From Sessilibacter corallicola (GTDB lineage Bacteria > Pseudomonadota > Gammaproteobacteria > Pseudomonadales > Cellvibrionaceae), in the NCBI RefSeq assembly GCF_021290925.1, contig NZ_JAJSLX010000001.1, positions 1,426,001 through 1,490,000 on the forward strand: DNA of 64,000 bases, in the 5' to 3' direction. Both the position numbers and the translations under genes were made by a program. Of the stretch, positions 47,210 to 55,839 are shown piece by piece (the stretch's first letter is position 1; every line of letters begins with the position of its first letter). Under the pieces are notes generated by a model. That model worked only from the letters and a program-made list of their open reading frames with translations. It was not told where the DNA came from and did not search any database.

Positions 47210-47836
47210 CTAAAATGAACGTGAACCGGTCAATGTCTTTATCAAACTTATCCTCGGCCTGCCTATACTCGTCGCGACGCTCTTCAATTTGTCGCTCGGC
47301 AGCGGCTTTTCACCCCGGAAATTCTTAATATTGATCAGGATTGATTCCGGTACCTGAATGCCCTGACGCTCACTGTCAGCGGCGCGTCTTTGTTCTCGGG
47401 CAATCTGTGAATCGAGATTGAGAATATTGCCGCGGAGGATTGCGATATTGGTGTTGATTTCTCCCAACCGGCGTCGCTTCGCCGCTTTTACGTCCGCTAC
47501 CGTACTGTAGCGCTTGAGTAGATCTTTATCCCAAGCTTCCAGTTCTCTCTTCTGTTGCAGCGCTGCCAGTTCTGTATCTGTCAGGCTCGGTTGGACAACT
47601 TCGACAACATCACCTTGAGAATTCAAAACCTCATAGCCATTTTGTGCGTACTCAGGTGGTATGGTGTGATGAATTACCTTAACGCCCTCCGCATTGACAT
47701 AACGATATAGCAGCACACCTTGTGCTGCCACCGGAAGACTCAAGCTCCCGGCAAATACCCACACCATCAACCACCGCCCTAAACGACGCTCGTTACCGTC
47801 ATTTAGCGTTATGCGTGAATTGATGATTTTTGACAT
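47210..47836 (-). CDS. DUF4124-like exported protein with probable frameshift
   Basis: This is 208 residues as read, with a signal peptide (ending PVAAQ), then a DUF4124 module (VLLYRYVNAEGVKVIHHTIPPEYAQNGYEVLN), then a coiled coil. After the residues KNFRGE the frame becomes unlike a coiled coil. Reading minus with one additional A in the A4 run (47307-47310) restores a continuing coiled coil (AAAERQIEERRDEYRQAED..., ending RREQARTSY) with a stop at 47178-47180. So a single-base deletion or sequencing error is likely. It lies 4 bases downstream of pyrE and is probably co-transcribed with it. Confidence 0.7.
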   Translation of the reverse strand: MSKIINSRITLNDGNERRLGRWLMVWVFAGSLSLPVAAQGVLLYRYVNAEGVKVIHHTIPPEYAQNGYEVLNSQGDVVEVVQPSLTDTELAALQQKRELEAWDKDLLKRYSTVADVKAAKRRRLGEINTNIAILRGNILNLDSQIAREQRRAADSERQGIQVPESILINIKNFRGEKPLPSDKLKSVATSIGRPRISLIKTLTGSRSF

Positions 47837-47840
47837 ACAG

Positions 47841-48488
47841 TTAACTTACTCCAAACTCAGCTCGATAAGCTTTTACCCGGTCGATCAAACCTTGATCGTC
47901 TTGGTTATTTTGAATCAGATACTCAATGATGTCGTCCAAACAGACAATACTGACAACCGGAATGTTATATTCTTGTTCAATTTCCTCAATCGCACTGGCG
48001 CTGCCTTGGCCGCGCTCCTGGCGATTCAAACCAATCAATACCGCCGCAGGTTTTGCCCCTGCTTCGGAAATTATAGACATCACTTCACGTACAGCTGTTC
48101 CTGCGGTGATGACATCGTCGACAATCAACACACGACCCGCCAAAGGAGCGCCGACAATGGTGCCGCCTTCGCCGTGATCCTTGGCTTCTTTACGGTTAAA
48201 ACTATAAGGTAAGTCACGCTGGTGTTGATCAAATAACGCAGTGGCAGTTACAGCAGCTAAAGGAATGCCTTTGTATGCAGGACCAAAGACCAAATCGATT
48301 TCAACCTTCGATTGCACTAGGGCCTCGGCATAAAATCGACCTAACGCAGCAAGCGCCGAACCGGTTTGAAACTGCCCGGCATTAAAAAAGTAAGGGCTTG
48401 TGCGTCCGGATTTAAGTGTAAATTCACCGAAGCTTAATGCTTTATGTTTAATGGCTAATTCAATAAAGTCTTTTTGGTACTGATGCAT
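47841..48488 (-). CDS. pyrE: Orotate phosphoribosyltransferase PyrE
   Basis: This is a 215-residue enzyme joining orotate to PRPP to give OMP in pyrimidine synthesis. Motifs are [16 protein letters not shown], the KGIPLA loop, the dimer lysine region [13 protein letters not shown] and the PRPP site [16 protein letters not shown]. Length equals E. coli PyrE (213). The ATG at 48488 was chosen over an upstream frame. It is divergent from crc, the arrangement also found in Pseudomonas. Confidence 0.97.
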   Translation of the reverse strand: MHQYQKDFIELAIKHKALSFGEFTLKSGRTSPYFFNAGQFQTGSALAALGRFYAEALVQSKVEIDLVFGPAYKGIPLAAVTATALFDQHQRDLPYSFNRKEAKDHGEGGTIVGAPLAGRVLIVDDVITAGTAVREVMSIISEAGAKPAAVLIGLNRQERGQGSASAIEEIEQEYNIPVVSIVCLDDIIEYLIQNNQDDQGLIDRVKAYRAEFGVS

Positions 48489-48585
48489 GTAAAGAATACC
48501 TAAGTAAATCAGGAATAAATGGCAACTATCTAACAAATTTGTTCAAACGTCGTTATCATACACAGTCCATTATGAAGGGGCGAAT

Positions 48586-49356
48586 ATGCGAATAATAAGT
48601 TTAAGCGTTGACGGCATTCACCAAGCTGCGCAACGCGGACTATACGAGTGGTTATCCGAGCAGGACGCGGATATCGTATGCCTACAAGATTTGCGTGCGC
48701 TGGAGTATGAACTCGACCACGACATCTTTCACCCAGAAGGTTACAACGCGTACTTTTTCGATTCCGGTATCAAACACTACAACGGCGTTGCGATTTACTC
48801 GCGCCATCAACCTAAAGCGCTAATTTATGGATTAGGTTTTGCCAGCGGTGTCGACATGGAAGGCCGCTACCTTCAAGCTGATTTCGAGCATATCAGCATC
48901 GGATCATTGCTCGCCCCTAGTGCGAATACTGAACTGGAATCCCTCGAAGTCAAAGTAAAATTTTTTGATGACCTCCAGGCTCACCTTCATAAAATAACTC
49001 GTAAACGCCGTGAATTTGTCTTCTGCGGTAACTGGCAAATGGCGCACAAATCGAGCGATGTTAAAAACGCGAAGGTCAATGAAGAAAACGCCGGTTTCCT
49101 CGCACACGAGCGTTTATGGATGGACCAGCTGTTTAATCAAATTGGCTACATCGACGCATTTCGTGCAGTAAACAAAGATTCTGATGAATATTCCTGGTGG
49201 CCTAGCGGAGAAATCGGAAAAGGCGATGGCTGGAGAACCGACCTGCAAGTGATTTCAGAAGGGTTAAAACCCCGTGTTGAATACGGAGTGATTTATAAAA
49301 ACCGCGCCTTCTCTTCGCACTTACCGGTGATCATGGATTACGATATAGAGCTGTAA
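48586..49356 (+). CDS. crc: Catabolite repression control protein Crc
   Basis: This is a 256-residue protein with an exonuclease III/endonuclease-phosphatase fold. It matches Pseudomonas Crc throughout: VCLQDLRALEYELD, GVAIYSRHQPKALIYGLGF, MEGRYLQADF, CGNWQMAHKSSDVKN, NAGFLAHERLWMDQL, YSWWP and FSSHLPVIMDYD. The metal-site pattern of true exonucleases is altered (LQD instead of LQE, and SSHLP instead of SDHxP), as in Crc. Crc has no nuclease activity and stabilises Hfq-mRNA complexes in carbon catabolite repression. It is divergent from pyrE. Confidence 0.9.
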   Translation: MRIISLSVDGIHQAAQRGLYEWLSEQDADIVCLQDLRALEYELDHDIFHPEGYNAYFFDSGIKHYNGVAIYSRHQPKALIYGLGFASGVDMEGRYLQADFEHISIGSLLAPSANTELESLEVKVKFFDDLQAHLHKITRKRREFVFCGNWQMAHKSSDVKNAKVNEENAGFLAHERLWMDQLFNQIGYIDAFRAVNKDSDEYSWWPSGEIGKGDGWRTDLQVISEGLKPRVEYGVIYKNRAFSSHLPVIMDYDIEL

Positions 49357-49382
49357 AAAGCTCTATATCGGGCACCTTTTTT
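49341..49382 (+). terminator. Intrinsic terminator overlapping the crc stop codon
   Basis: A 12-bp perfect stem (CGATATAGAGCT at 49341-49352, AGCTCTATATCG at 49359-49370) has a 6-base loop that includes the TAA stop. A T6 run follows at 49377-49382. Confidence 0.85.
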
Positions 49383-49402
49383 ATTACTTAAGATTTTACA
49401 AT

Positions 49403-50125
49403 CTAGCTTAAATCTAAAGCCTGTTTTTGCAATTTGTGAAGCTCATCGATGCCTTCTTTAGCGACCGCTAACATTTGCATAAACTGCTCATTCGTAAATG
49501 GATTTTCCTCAGCCGTACCTTGAACTTCAATCAAACCGCCGCCTTCACACATCACGATATTCATATCGGCTTGAGCATTGCTGTCTTCTGGATAATCCAA
49601 ATCCAATACAACCTCGCCCTCATAAATGCCCACCGACACCGCAGCAACCATCTCCGACAACACAGTGCCTTTCAACAAACCTTTATCGCCCAATTTCGAA
49701 AGCGCATCGACGACTGCCACACAAGCACCAGTAATTGACGCTGTTCGCGTGCCGCCGTCGGCTTGAATAACATCGCAATCTACTATGATGGTGTTTTCAC
49801 CCAACGCTTCCAAATCAGCAGCCGCACGCAACGAACGACCAATCAGACGCTGAATTTCTACGGTGCGACCACCCTGCTTACCACGCGCCGCTTCACGGCC
49901 CATACGAGAACCCGTTGAACGCGGCAACATACCGTATTCCGCCGTAATCCAACCGCGACCCTCACCGCGCATAAAGCGAGGAACACCTTCTTCAACCGTT
50001 GCGTTACAGAGTACTTTAGTATCCCCAAACTCAACCAAAACTGAACCTTCGGCGTGTTTGGTGTAATTTCGGGTTAATTTTATTGTGCGTAGTTGGTTGG
50101 CAAGACGACCGCTGGGTCTTTGCAT
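49403..50125 (-). CDS. rph: Ribonuclease PH
   Basis: This is a 240-residue phosphorolytic 3'-exoribonuclease that trims tRNA precursors. The start [21 protein letters not shown] and the motifs [59 protein letters not shown] and [19 protein letters not shown] are diagnostic. AGGAG nine bases before the ATG at 50125 fixes the start. It lies between crc and yicC as in Pseudomonas, divergent from yicC. Confidence 0.97.
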   Translation of the reverse strand: MQRPSGRLANQLRTIKLTRNYTKHAEGSVLVEFGDTKVLCNATVEEGVPRFMRGEGRGWITAEYGMLPRSTGSRMGREAARGKQGGRTVEIQRLIGRSLRAAADLEALGENTIIVDCDVIQADGGTRTASITGACVAVVDALSKLGDKGLLKGTVLSEMVAAVSVGIYEGEVVLDLDYPEDSNAQADMNIVMCEGGGLIEVQGTAEENPFTNEQFMQMLAVAKEGIDELHKLQKQALDLS

Positions 50126-50336
50126 GAAGCTATTCTCCTGAATGGAATAAGGCACTCGATTTCAAGCGGATAATTTGATTAAGTCCGAGAAAGAGCAGTA
50201 AATAATTATGCCGTGGATTATAACGAACTCACCCTGTGATAACATGGATTATCTGGCCCAAACAAAAGAGCTGATCGTTTTAATACCAAACTCAGTTGAT
50301 TTGAACTGTCTCTAAAATATAAAAAAGGATGACTCA

Positions 50337-51200
50337 ATGACCCACAGCATGACTGGCTTTGCCCGCAACCAAGAAACCTTCACATGGGCGCAGCTAACCT
50401 GGGAAATCCGCAGTATTAATCACCGATATTTGGAACCACATTTTCGCCTACCAGAAACACTCCGATTACTAGAGCCAAACCTTCGGGAAATATTGCGCAA
50501 TAAAATTGCTCGCGGAAAAGTCGAAGTATCTTTGCAAGTACAAAAAACGACAACGCAACAGACCATCAACATTGATGAAAACTTGGCAAAAGAAGTCATA
50601 CAAGCGGCGGAAACCATCAATCATCAACTGAGCAAACCCGCCACAATTAATCCAATGCAAATCTTGCAATGGCCAGGCGTCATTCAAGAATCAGAAATTG
50701 ATCCCGAACAAGCCAAAGCAAATGCGTTGAGCAGTTTCTCAACAGCCGTAGACGATCTTATCCAACAGCGAGCACGCGAAGGCAAAGAACTCAAAAACCA
50801 CATAACTAACCGTCTAGATCAAGTAAATGCCTTGGTTGAAAAAACCCGTTTAGTACTGCCAGAGTTAAAACAAAATCAGCGCAATAAATTGTTGGAAAAG
50901 CTATCGGTCTTAGAAGTGGAAGTGGATCAAGATAGGCTCGAACAAGAATTAGTGTATCTGGCGCAAAAATCCGACGTCGACGAAGAATTAGATCGCCTCG
51001 AAACCCACGCCAACGAAGTGAAAAACTGCTTAAACCAGAAAAAGCCCGTAGGACGCCGGTTGGATTTTTTAATGCAAGAATTAAATCGCGAGGCCAACAC
51101 ACTATCATCCAAAGCAACGGTTAGTGATACAACCCAAACGGCCGTGGAACTCAAAGTGCTAATCGAACAAATGCGCGAGCAAGTGCAGAATATTGAGTAA
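50337..51200 (+). CDS. yicC: YicC family endoribonuclease
   Basis: This is a 287-residue protein with the N-terminal MTHSMTGFAR and WEIRSINHRYLEPHFRLPE of YicC-N, and a C-terminal DUF1732 segment (DVDEELDRLETHANEVKNCL..GRRLDFLMQELNREANTLSSKA). E. coli YicC is an RNA endonuclease that affects sRNA decay. AAGGA precedes the ATG. In Pseudomonas, yicC lies next to gmk; here three unrelated minus-strand genes separate them. Confidence 0.96.
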   Translation: MTHSMTGFARNQETFTWAQLTWEIRSINHRYLEPHFRLPETLRLLEPNLREILRNKIARGKVEVSLQVQKTTTQQTINIDENLAKEVIQAAETINHQLSKPATINPMQILQWPGVIQESEIDPEQAKANALSSFSTAVDDLIQQRAREGKELKNHITNRLDQVNALVEKTRLVLPELKQNQRNKLLEKLSVLEVEVDQDRLEQELVYLAQKSDVDEELDRLETHANEVKNCLNQKKPVGRRLDFLMQELNREANTLSSKATVSDTTQTAVELKVLIEQMREQVQNIE

Positions 51201-51224
51201 TTACAGAAAATATTTTTAATTAAT

Positions 51225-51848
51225 TTAGTGCGAAGCCTCGGTTGCAAATAGCGTTTTTGCAACATGAGGCAAGTTCGAAACCTCCGAAGCATACCCCTCA
51301 CTGAGCGAATACAAAATATTGTTCGCATCAGACGCGCCATTACCAATTTGTTCACACACAACAAATCCGAGCAGTCGCAATTGCTCCAACCGATAAAACA
51401 TTTCGTTATTGGTTCTTTCAGAAAAATTATTCAAAAGCTGCACATAACTCACCGAATTTTTTTCTTCAACGTAAGCCAATAAGTTTCGTTGCGTCTGACT
51501 TAAAATATTTCGTTTTTGTCCCCAAGACATAGCCAACTCGGCAACACCGCCATTGGCAGGGTGAAGAATTTTTTCGGTTGTGTCATCGGTGGGCTCAAAC
51601 TCTTCGGGTTGCGGGGAAGGGCGGTAGGTGGGAGGCTTGTAATACACAACAGTTGCTACAATCAACGCCAGCACTCCCAAACCAACTGCCAGATAGCGGA
51701 AATTCTCGCGAGTTTGAATTGTGGTGCTGTCGGTGAGCGGTATGCCATCGGACAATCCCATTAACGTTAAAATGACACCGACAAAAAACATCATCGCAGC
51801 TAAGGGATGATGGAATGCTTTCATTATTTTTTCCAACAAATCACTCAC
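51225..51848 (-). CDS. Membrane protein with possible C-terminal winged-helix domain
   Basis: This is 207 residues. Two hydrophobic helices (about 18-34 and 52-70) flank a short extracytoplasmic loop. The cytoplasmic part from about 110 (LSQTQRNLLAYVEEKNSVSYVQLLNNFSERTNNEMFYRLEQLRLLGFV) has the size and pattern of a winged-helix DNA-binding or dimerisation domain. I do not recognise a family. It is convergent with yicC across 24 bases. Confidence 0.55.
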   Translation of the reverse strand: MSDLLEKIMKAFHHPLAAMMFFVGVILTLMGLSDGIPLTDSTTIQTRENFRYLAVGLGVLALIVATVVYYKPPTYRPSPQPEEFEPTDDTTEKILHPANGGVAELAMSWGQKRNILSQTQRNLLAYVEEKNSVSYVQLLNNFSERTNNEMFYRLEQLRLLGFVVCEQIGNGASDANNILYSLSEGYASEVSNLPHVAKTLFATEASH

Positions 51849-52262
51849 GATGAAATCCCCTTAATTTGTTAATTTTGAGCATCAATTACCAATGGTACTT
51901 ATAACTCGAATGCACTCTAAAAAGAGTGAATGAAAAATATTTTAGGAAAATCCGATAAATAGAAAAGACGCTTTATAACCAAGCAGCAAATAATCACGAT
52001 ACCTTATTACAAGCATACACCAGAGTGACAACCTAGCCTAGCCAGTGTCATGGATCGGATAAAATCAAAGACGAGATAAAACTCAGAAACGTCAGATTAA
52101 CTGACCAAATTCAGTTACGCGTAGGCAAAAAACCGGTTTTAGTAAGGGCTTAGATAATTTTGAAGTGTTAATTATTGTTATTAACAACGAAAAGTCAGTT
52201 CGATCTGTTTACGCGTGTTTAATCGGTTTTATCAGAAAAACATCGGTAAACAGATATAAAAA
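51849..52262. other. 414-base gap with palindrome
   Basis: No gene is seen. The 12-bp palindrome AAAACCGGTTTT at 52129-52140 also occurs upstream of rsd (21714-21725). The DUF502 terminator and promoter for the downstream minus-strand gene should lie here, but neither is clear. Confidence 0.4.
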
Positions 52263-52847
52263 TTAATCGCTACTTTTCGATTGTGCACCACCAGTGAGCG
52301 TAATCCGCATGGCCTCTTCAATGCTGATATCCAACGGTGTAATTCGATCGCGATCCATATACATGGTGAAGCCACCAATTTGATAACTCATCGGCAAGTA
52401 AACGCCGATTTTATTGTCCTCTGGGTACAATCGTTTACCTGTATCTTCGCCGGTCACAAAACCAATCTGATGAAAACCATTGCCCATATCGACGCTCACA
52501 ACAGCGCTCAAATCGCTGTTTTTGCCGATGTTAAACACGGTGATAATATCGCTGATTGCAGCGTAAATAGATTTAACCAATGGAATCCGCTGAATAAACC
52601 GATCACCAATACCCACTAAGTAACGCGCGCCATACATATTCATTGCTAGGCCAACGACAATGACAAACACACTGGCCACCATTAATCCAAGGCCCGGAAA
52701 ATACCAGTCGATTGACAAGGTATTGGTCAGTGTTTTTCTTGAAAGGTTTTCTATATTAATAACCAACCAATAAATAGCGTACAAGGTAATGCCCAACGGT
52801 AATATCGTCAGCAAGCCTTGAACCACAAACGTTAATAATTTTTGCAT
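52263..52847 (-). CDS. DUF502 family membrane protein
   Basis: This is 194 residues. Two membrane helices (about 8-30 and 53-75) are followed by the DUF502 signature IPLVKSIYAAISDIITVF, then the beta-rich part IGFVTGED and VYLPMSYQIGGFTMYMDRD. DUF502 proteins are widespread inner-membrane proteins of unknown role, related to plant LCV-like proteins. It lies 31 bases downstream of the J-domain gene on the same strand and could be co-transcribed. Confidence 0.85.
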   Translation of the reverse strand: MQKLLTFVVQGLLTILPLGITLYAIYWLVINIENLSRKTLTNTLSIDWYFPGLGLMVASVFVIVVGLAMNMYGARYLVGIGDRFIQRIPLVKSIYAAISDIITVFNIGKNSDLSAVVSVDMGNGFHQIGFVTGEDTGKRLYPEDNKIGVYLPMSYQIGGFTMYMDRDRITPLDISIEEAMRITLTGGAQSKSSD

Positions 52848-52878
52848 CTAAGAGATTTCTCACATCCTGGAAATTTAT

Positions 52879-53985
52879 TCAGAAAAGACCATCAACATCT
52901 TTCGAACCAAAACCGCCGAAAAGGTCGTCAGCGTAAAGTAAATTATTTTTCTTATTTCTAATTTGCAGTATTTCTTTTAATCGCGTTAAGTTTTTTAAAA
53001 ATTCCAGCATTTCTTGTAAACGTTCTGCAACCACATCAATGTTGTCTAGATAGTCCGAAAATTTTTGCTCTCTCACATTGGCATCGGACGAATAAAAACT
53101 TTGATACAAATAGTGAGACAGTTCGCTGTGATAAATAAGCTCTGATTTTAAACTTTTACAGTGATCTATTTGAGCCGCTAACGCTTGTTCCACTTGCTCA
53201 ATATCGAGAGCCGCATTATTTAACTCTTGCTCCGATAAATTCTCAGCAATAATTTCTAACATGGTGGCTATGTCGCCATTGTCGCGCGCAGACAAAAGCT
53301 CAGCTAACACCTGCTGTTTTTGCAGCTTCAGTTCGGCTTCTTGCTCTCTATCAGGATGCAACTTATTAGTCACTCGCCGAAATAAATCACGCAACCATTT
53401 ACCATCGCCAACATCAGAATGCGCATCAAACTTATTGTTTACACTCAACACATCGTCGGCTTGTTTTTGTTGTTCATACTCAAAGGCATCGATCAATTCT
53501 TGCAGCTGTTCTTCACTCAAGCCTAATTTTAATTGCTCAAGAATACGTTCATAGGCGAGACGCTCAGACGCCTCATTGAAGCCGCCAGCACTCGCCTCAT
53601 CTGCCGATGAATCTTCTGCTGGAACATCAGGGTACAGCTCGTGAATCACCTGATTGTATTTTTCAGTGAGCGCCAAACTCAGTGGGTAGTCGACCAAGGA
53701 AACGGCGTCTATTTCTAGACTAATCCAACCGGCCAACTCCTGTCGGTGCCACTCCGACAAACTCTTTCGGCCCATAAATTCAGTCAAGCGCTCGATTAAC
53801 GTGACACGATGCGGCAATAAAACACGTTTTTCTTTGGGCAATACAACGCGATAAAATTCGCCTCGAATCTGCGACATTACGGATTCGAATTGCTCAACCT
53901 CTGCACGTGCACGTTTTAGCTCTTGCCAGCACGCGTTAATCCGGCTTTTTTGAGAACGTTTACTGCGTCGAATTATAGGCAACAT
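52879..53985 (-). CDS. J-domain-like protein
   Basis: This is a 368-residue soluble protein, largely helical and acidic. The segment LRDLFRRVTNKLHPDREQEAELK (199-221) contains an HPD motif (210-212) of the J-domain type, which in DnaJ proteins stimulates Hsp70 ATPase. The helix arrangement around it fits a J-domain only partly (a typical helix II/III flanks the motif). The N- and C-terminal parts show coiled-coil character. No zinc-finger or substrate-binding domain of DnaJ is present. Related proteins occur in Pseudomonas. The partner is unknown. Confidence 0.6.
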   Translation of the reverse strand: MLPIIRRSKRSQKSRINACWQELKRARAEVEQFESVMSQIRGEFYRVVLPKEKRVLLPHRVTLIERLTEFMGRKSLSEWHRQELAGWISLEIDAVSLVDYPLSLALTEKYNQVIHELYPDVPAEDSSADEASAGGFNEASERLAYERILEQLKLGLSEEQLQELIDAFEYEQQKQADDVLSVNNKFDAHSDVGDGKWLRDLFRRVTNKLHPDREQEAELKLQKQQVLAELLSARDNGDIATMLEIIAENLSEQELNNAALDIEQVEQALAAQIDHCKSLKSELIYHSELSHYLYQSFYSSDANVREQKFSDYLDNIDVVAERLQEMLEFLKNLTRLKEILQIRNKKNNLLYADDLFGGFGSKDVDGLF

Positions 53986-54998
<1,013 letters not shown>

Positions 54999-55099
54999 CT
55001 GAGTAAATTGCGTACACTCGCTCCCCTTTTTCAAAAGGCAGAATCCTAATCGATGGCTTTTGCCAAAAGACATCCCGTTGAGAAAACCGAGTAGATATT

Positions 55100-55348
55100 A
55101 TGGCCCGCATCACTGTAGAAGATTGTTTAGATCACGTCGACAACCGCTTTGAATTGGTCATTGTCGGTAGCAAGCGCGCTCGACAAATCGCTGTTGGCGG
55201 TAAAGATCCATTGGTTCCAGAAGAAAACGACAAGCCTACCGTTATCGCTTTGCGTGAAATCGAAGAAGGTTTGATCGACGCCAGCATCCTCAATCAAAAA
55301 GAAGAAGTAGACGACGAGTTTCCGGCCGAAGAGCCAAGCGACGCTTAA
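55100..55348 (+). CDS. rpoZ: RNA polymerase omega subunit
   Basis: This is an 82-residue protein, starting [29 protein letters not shown]. Omega assists assembly of the beta-prime subunit and mediates ppGpp binding to polymerase. The C-terminus is acidic and slightly shorter than E. coli (91). It is followed by a strong terminator, so spoT must have its own promoter here. Confidence 0.97.
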   Translation: MARITVEDCLDHVDNRFELVIVGSKRARQIAVGGKDPLVPEENDKPTVIALREIEEGLIDASILNQKEEVDDEFPAEEPSDA

Positions 55349-55354
55349 TTCTTG

Positions 55355-55384
55355 AAAAGGCAGTATTTATACTGCCTTTTTCTT
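55355..55384 (+). terminator. Intrinsic terminator of gmk-rpoZ
   Basis: The perfect stem AAAAGGCAGTA / TACTGCCTTTT (55355-55380) is followed by a T5 run, 6 bases after the rpoZ stop. The remaining gap to 55839 has no gene. It holds a repeated ATCAAGCATCAC (55560-55571 and 55578-55589). Confidence 0.9.
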
Positions 55385-55839
55385 ATCTCGATATTCAATC
55401 GCACAGACGTAACGCTTTTTAAAGCGACGCCTTCTGTCAAATTCATTCCCCCCAACATCAACACCCATTCGATCTCTTTATTCCCCCGAGCACCGAAATT
55501 CTCCGTTCAAAAGACTCACCGCCATTTCTGGTTTTATTTTTTTGGGCCGTCAATTAACTATCAAGCATCACATAACCATCAAGCATCACTTTTAGCGGCA
55601 GATCACGAGCGCATTTAACCGTGCTAGGCTAACTCAAATTAATCAAAACGTGCGCCTGAGAATAAATCGAGCCGAAATTAATCCAGCGGTATTGATATTC
55701 ACCAACGACTCACGCATGCTTCTAAAAGAAACATTTATCGATCTCGCGATCCAAACTGGAACACGTCAATCGTTGAAGCATCAGCCATTAAAAATTCAGC
55801 ATTCAGTTTGCCGCCACTATTGGAGTTGATAGAAAATCC

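Noticed and set aside
55352-55618. 88-codon ORF after rpoZ
   Set aside because: It begins inside the rpoZ terminator and is random in composition.
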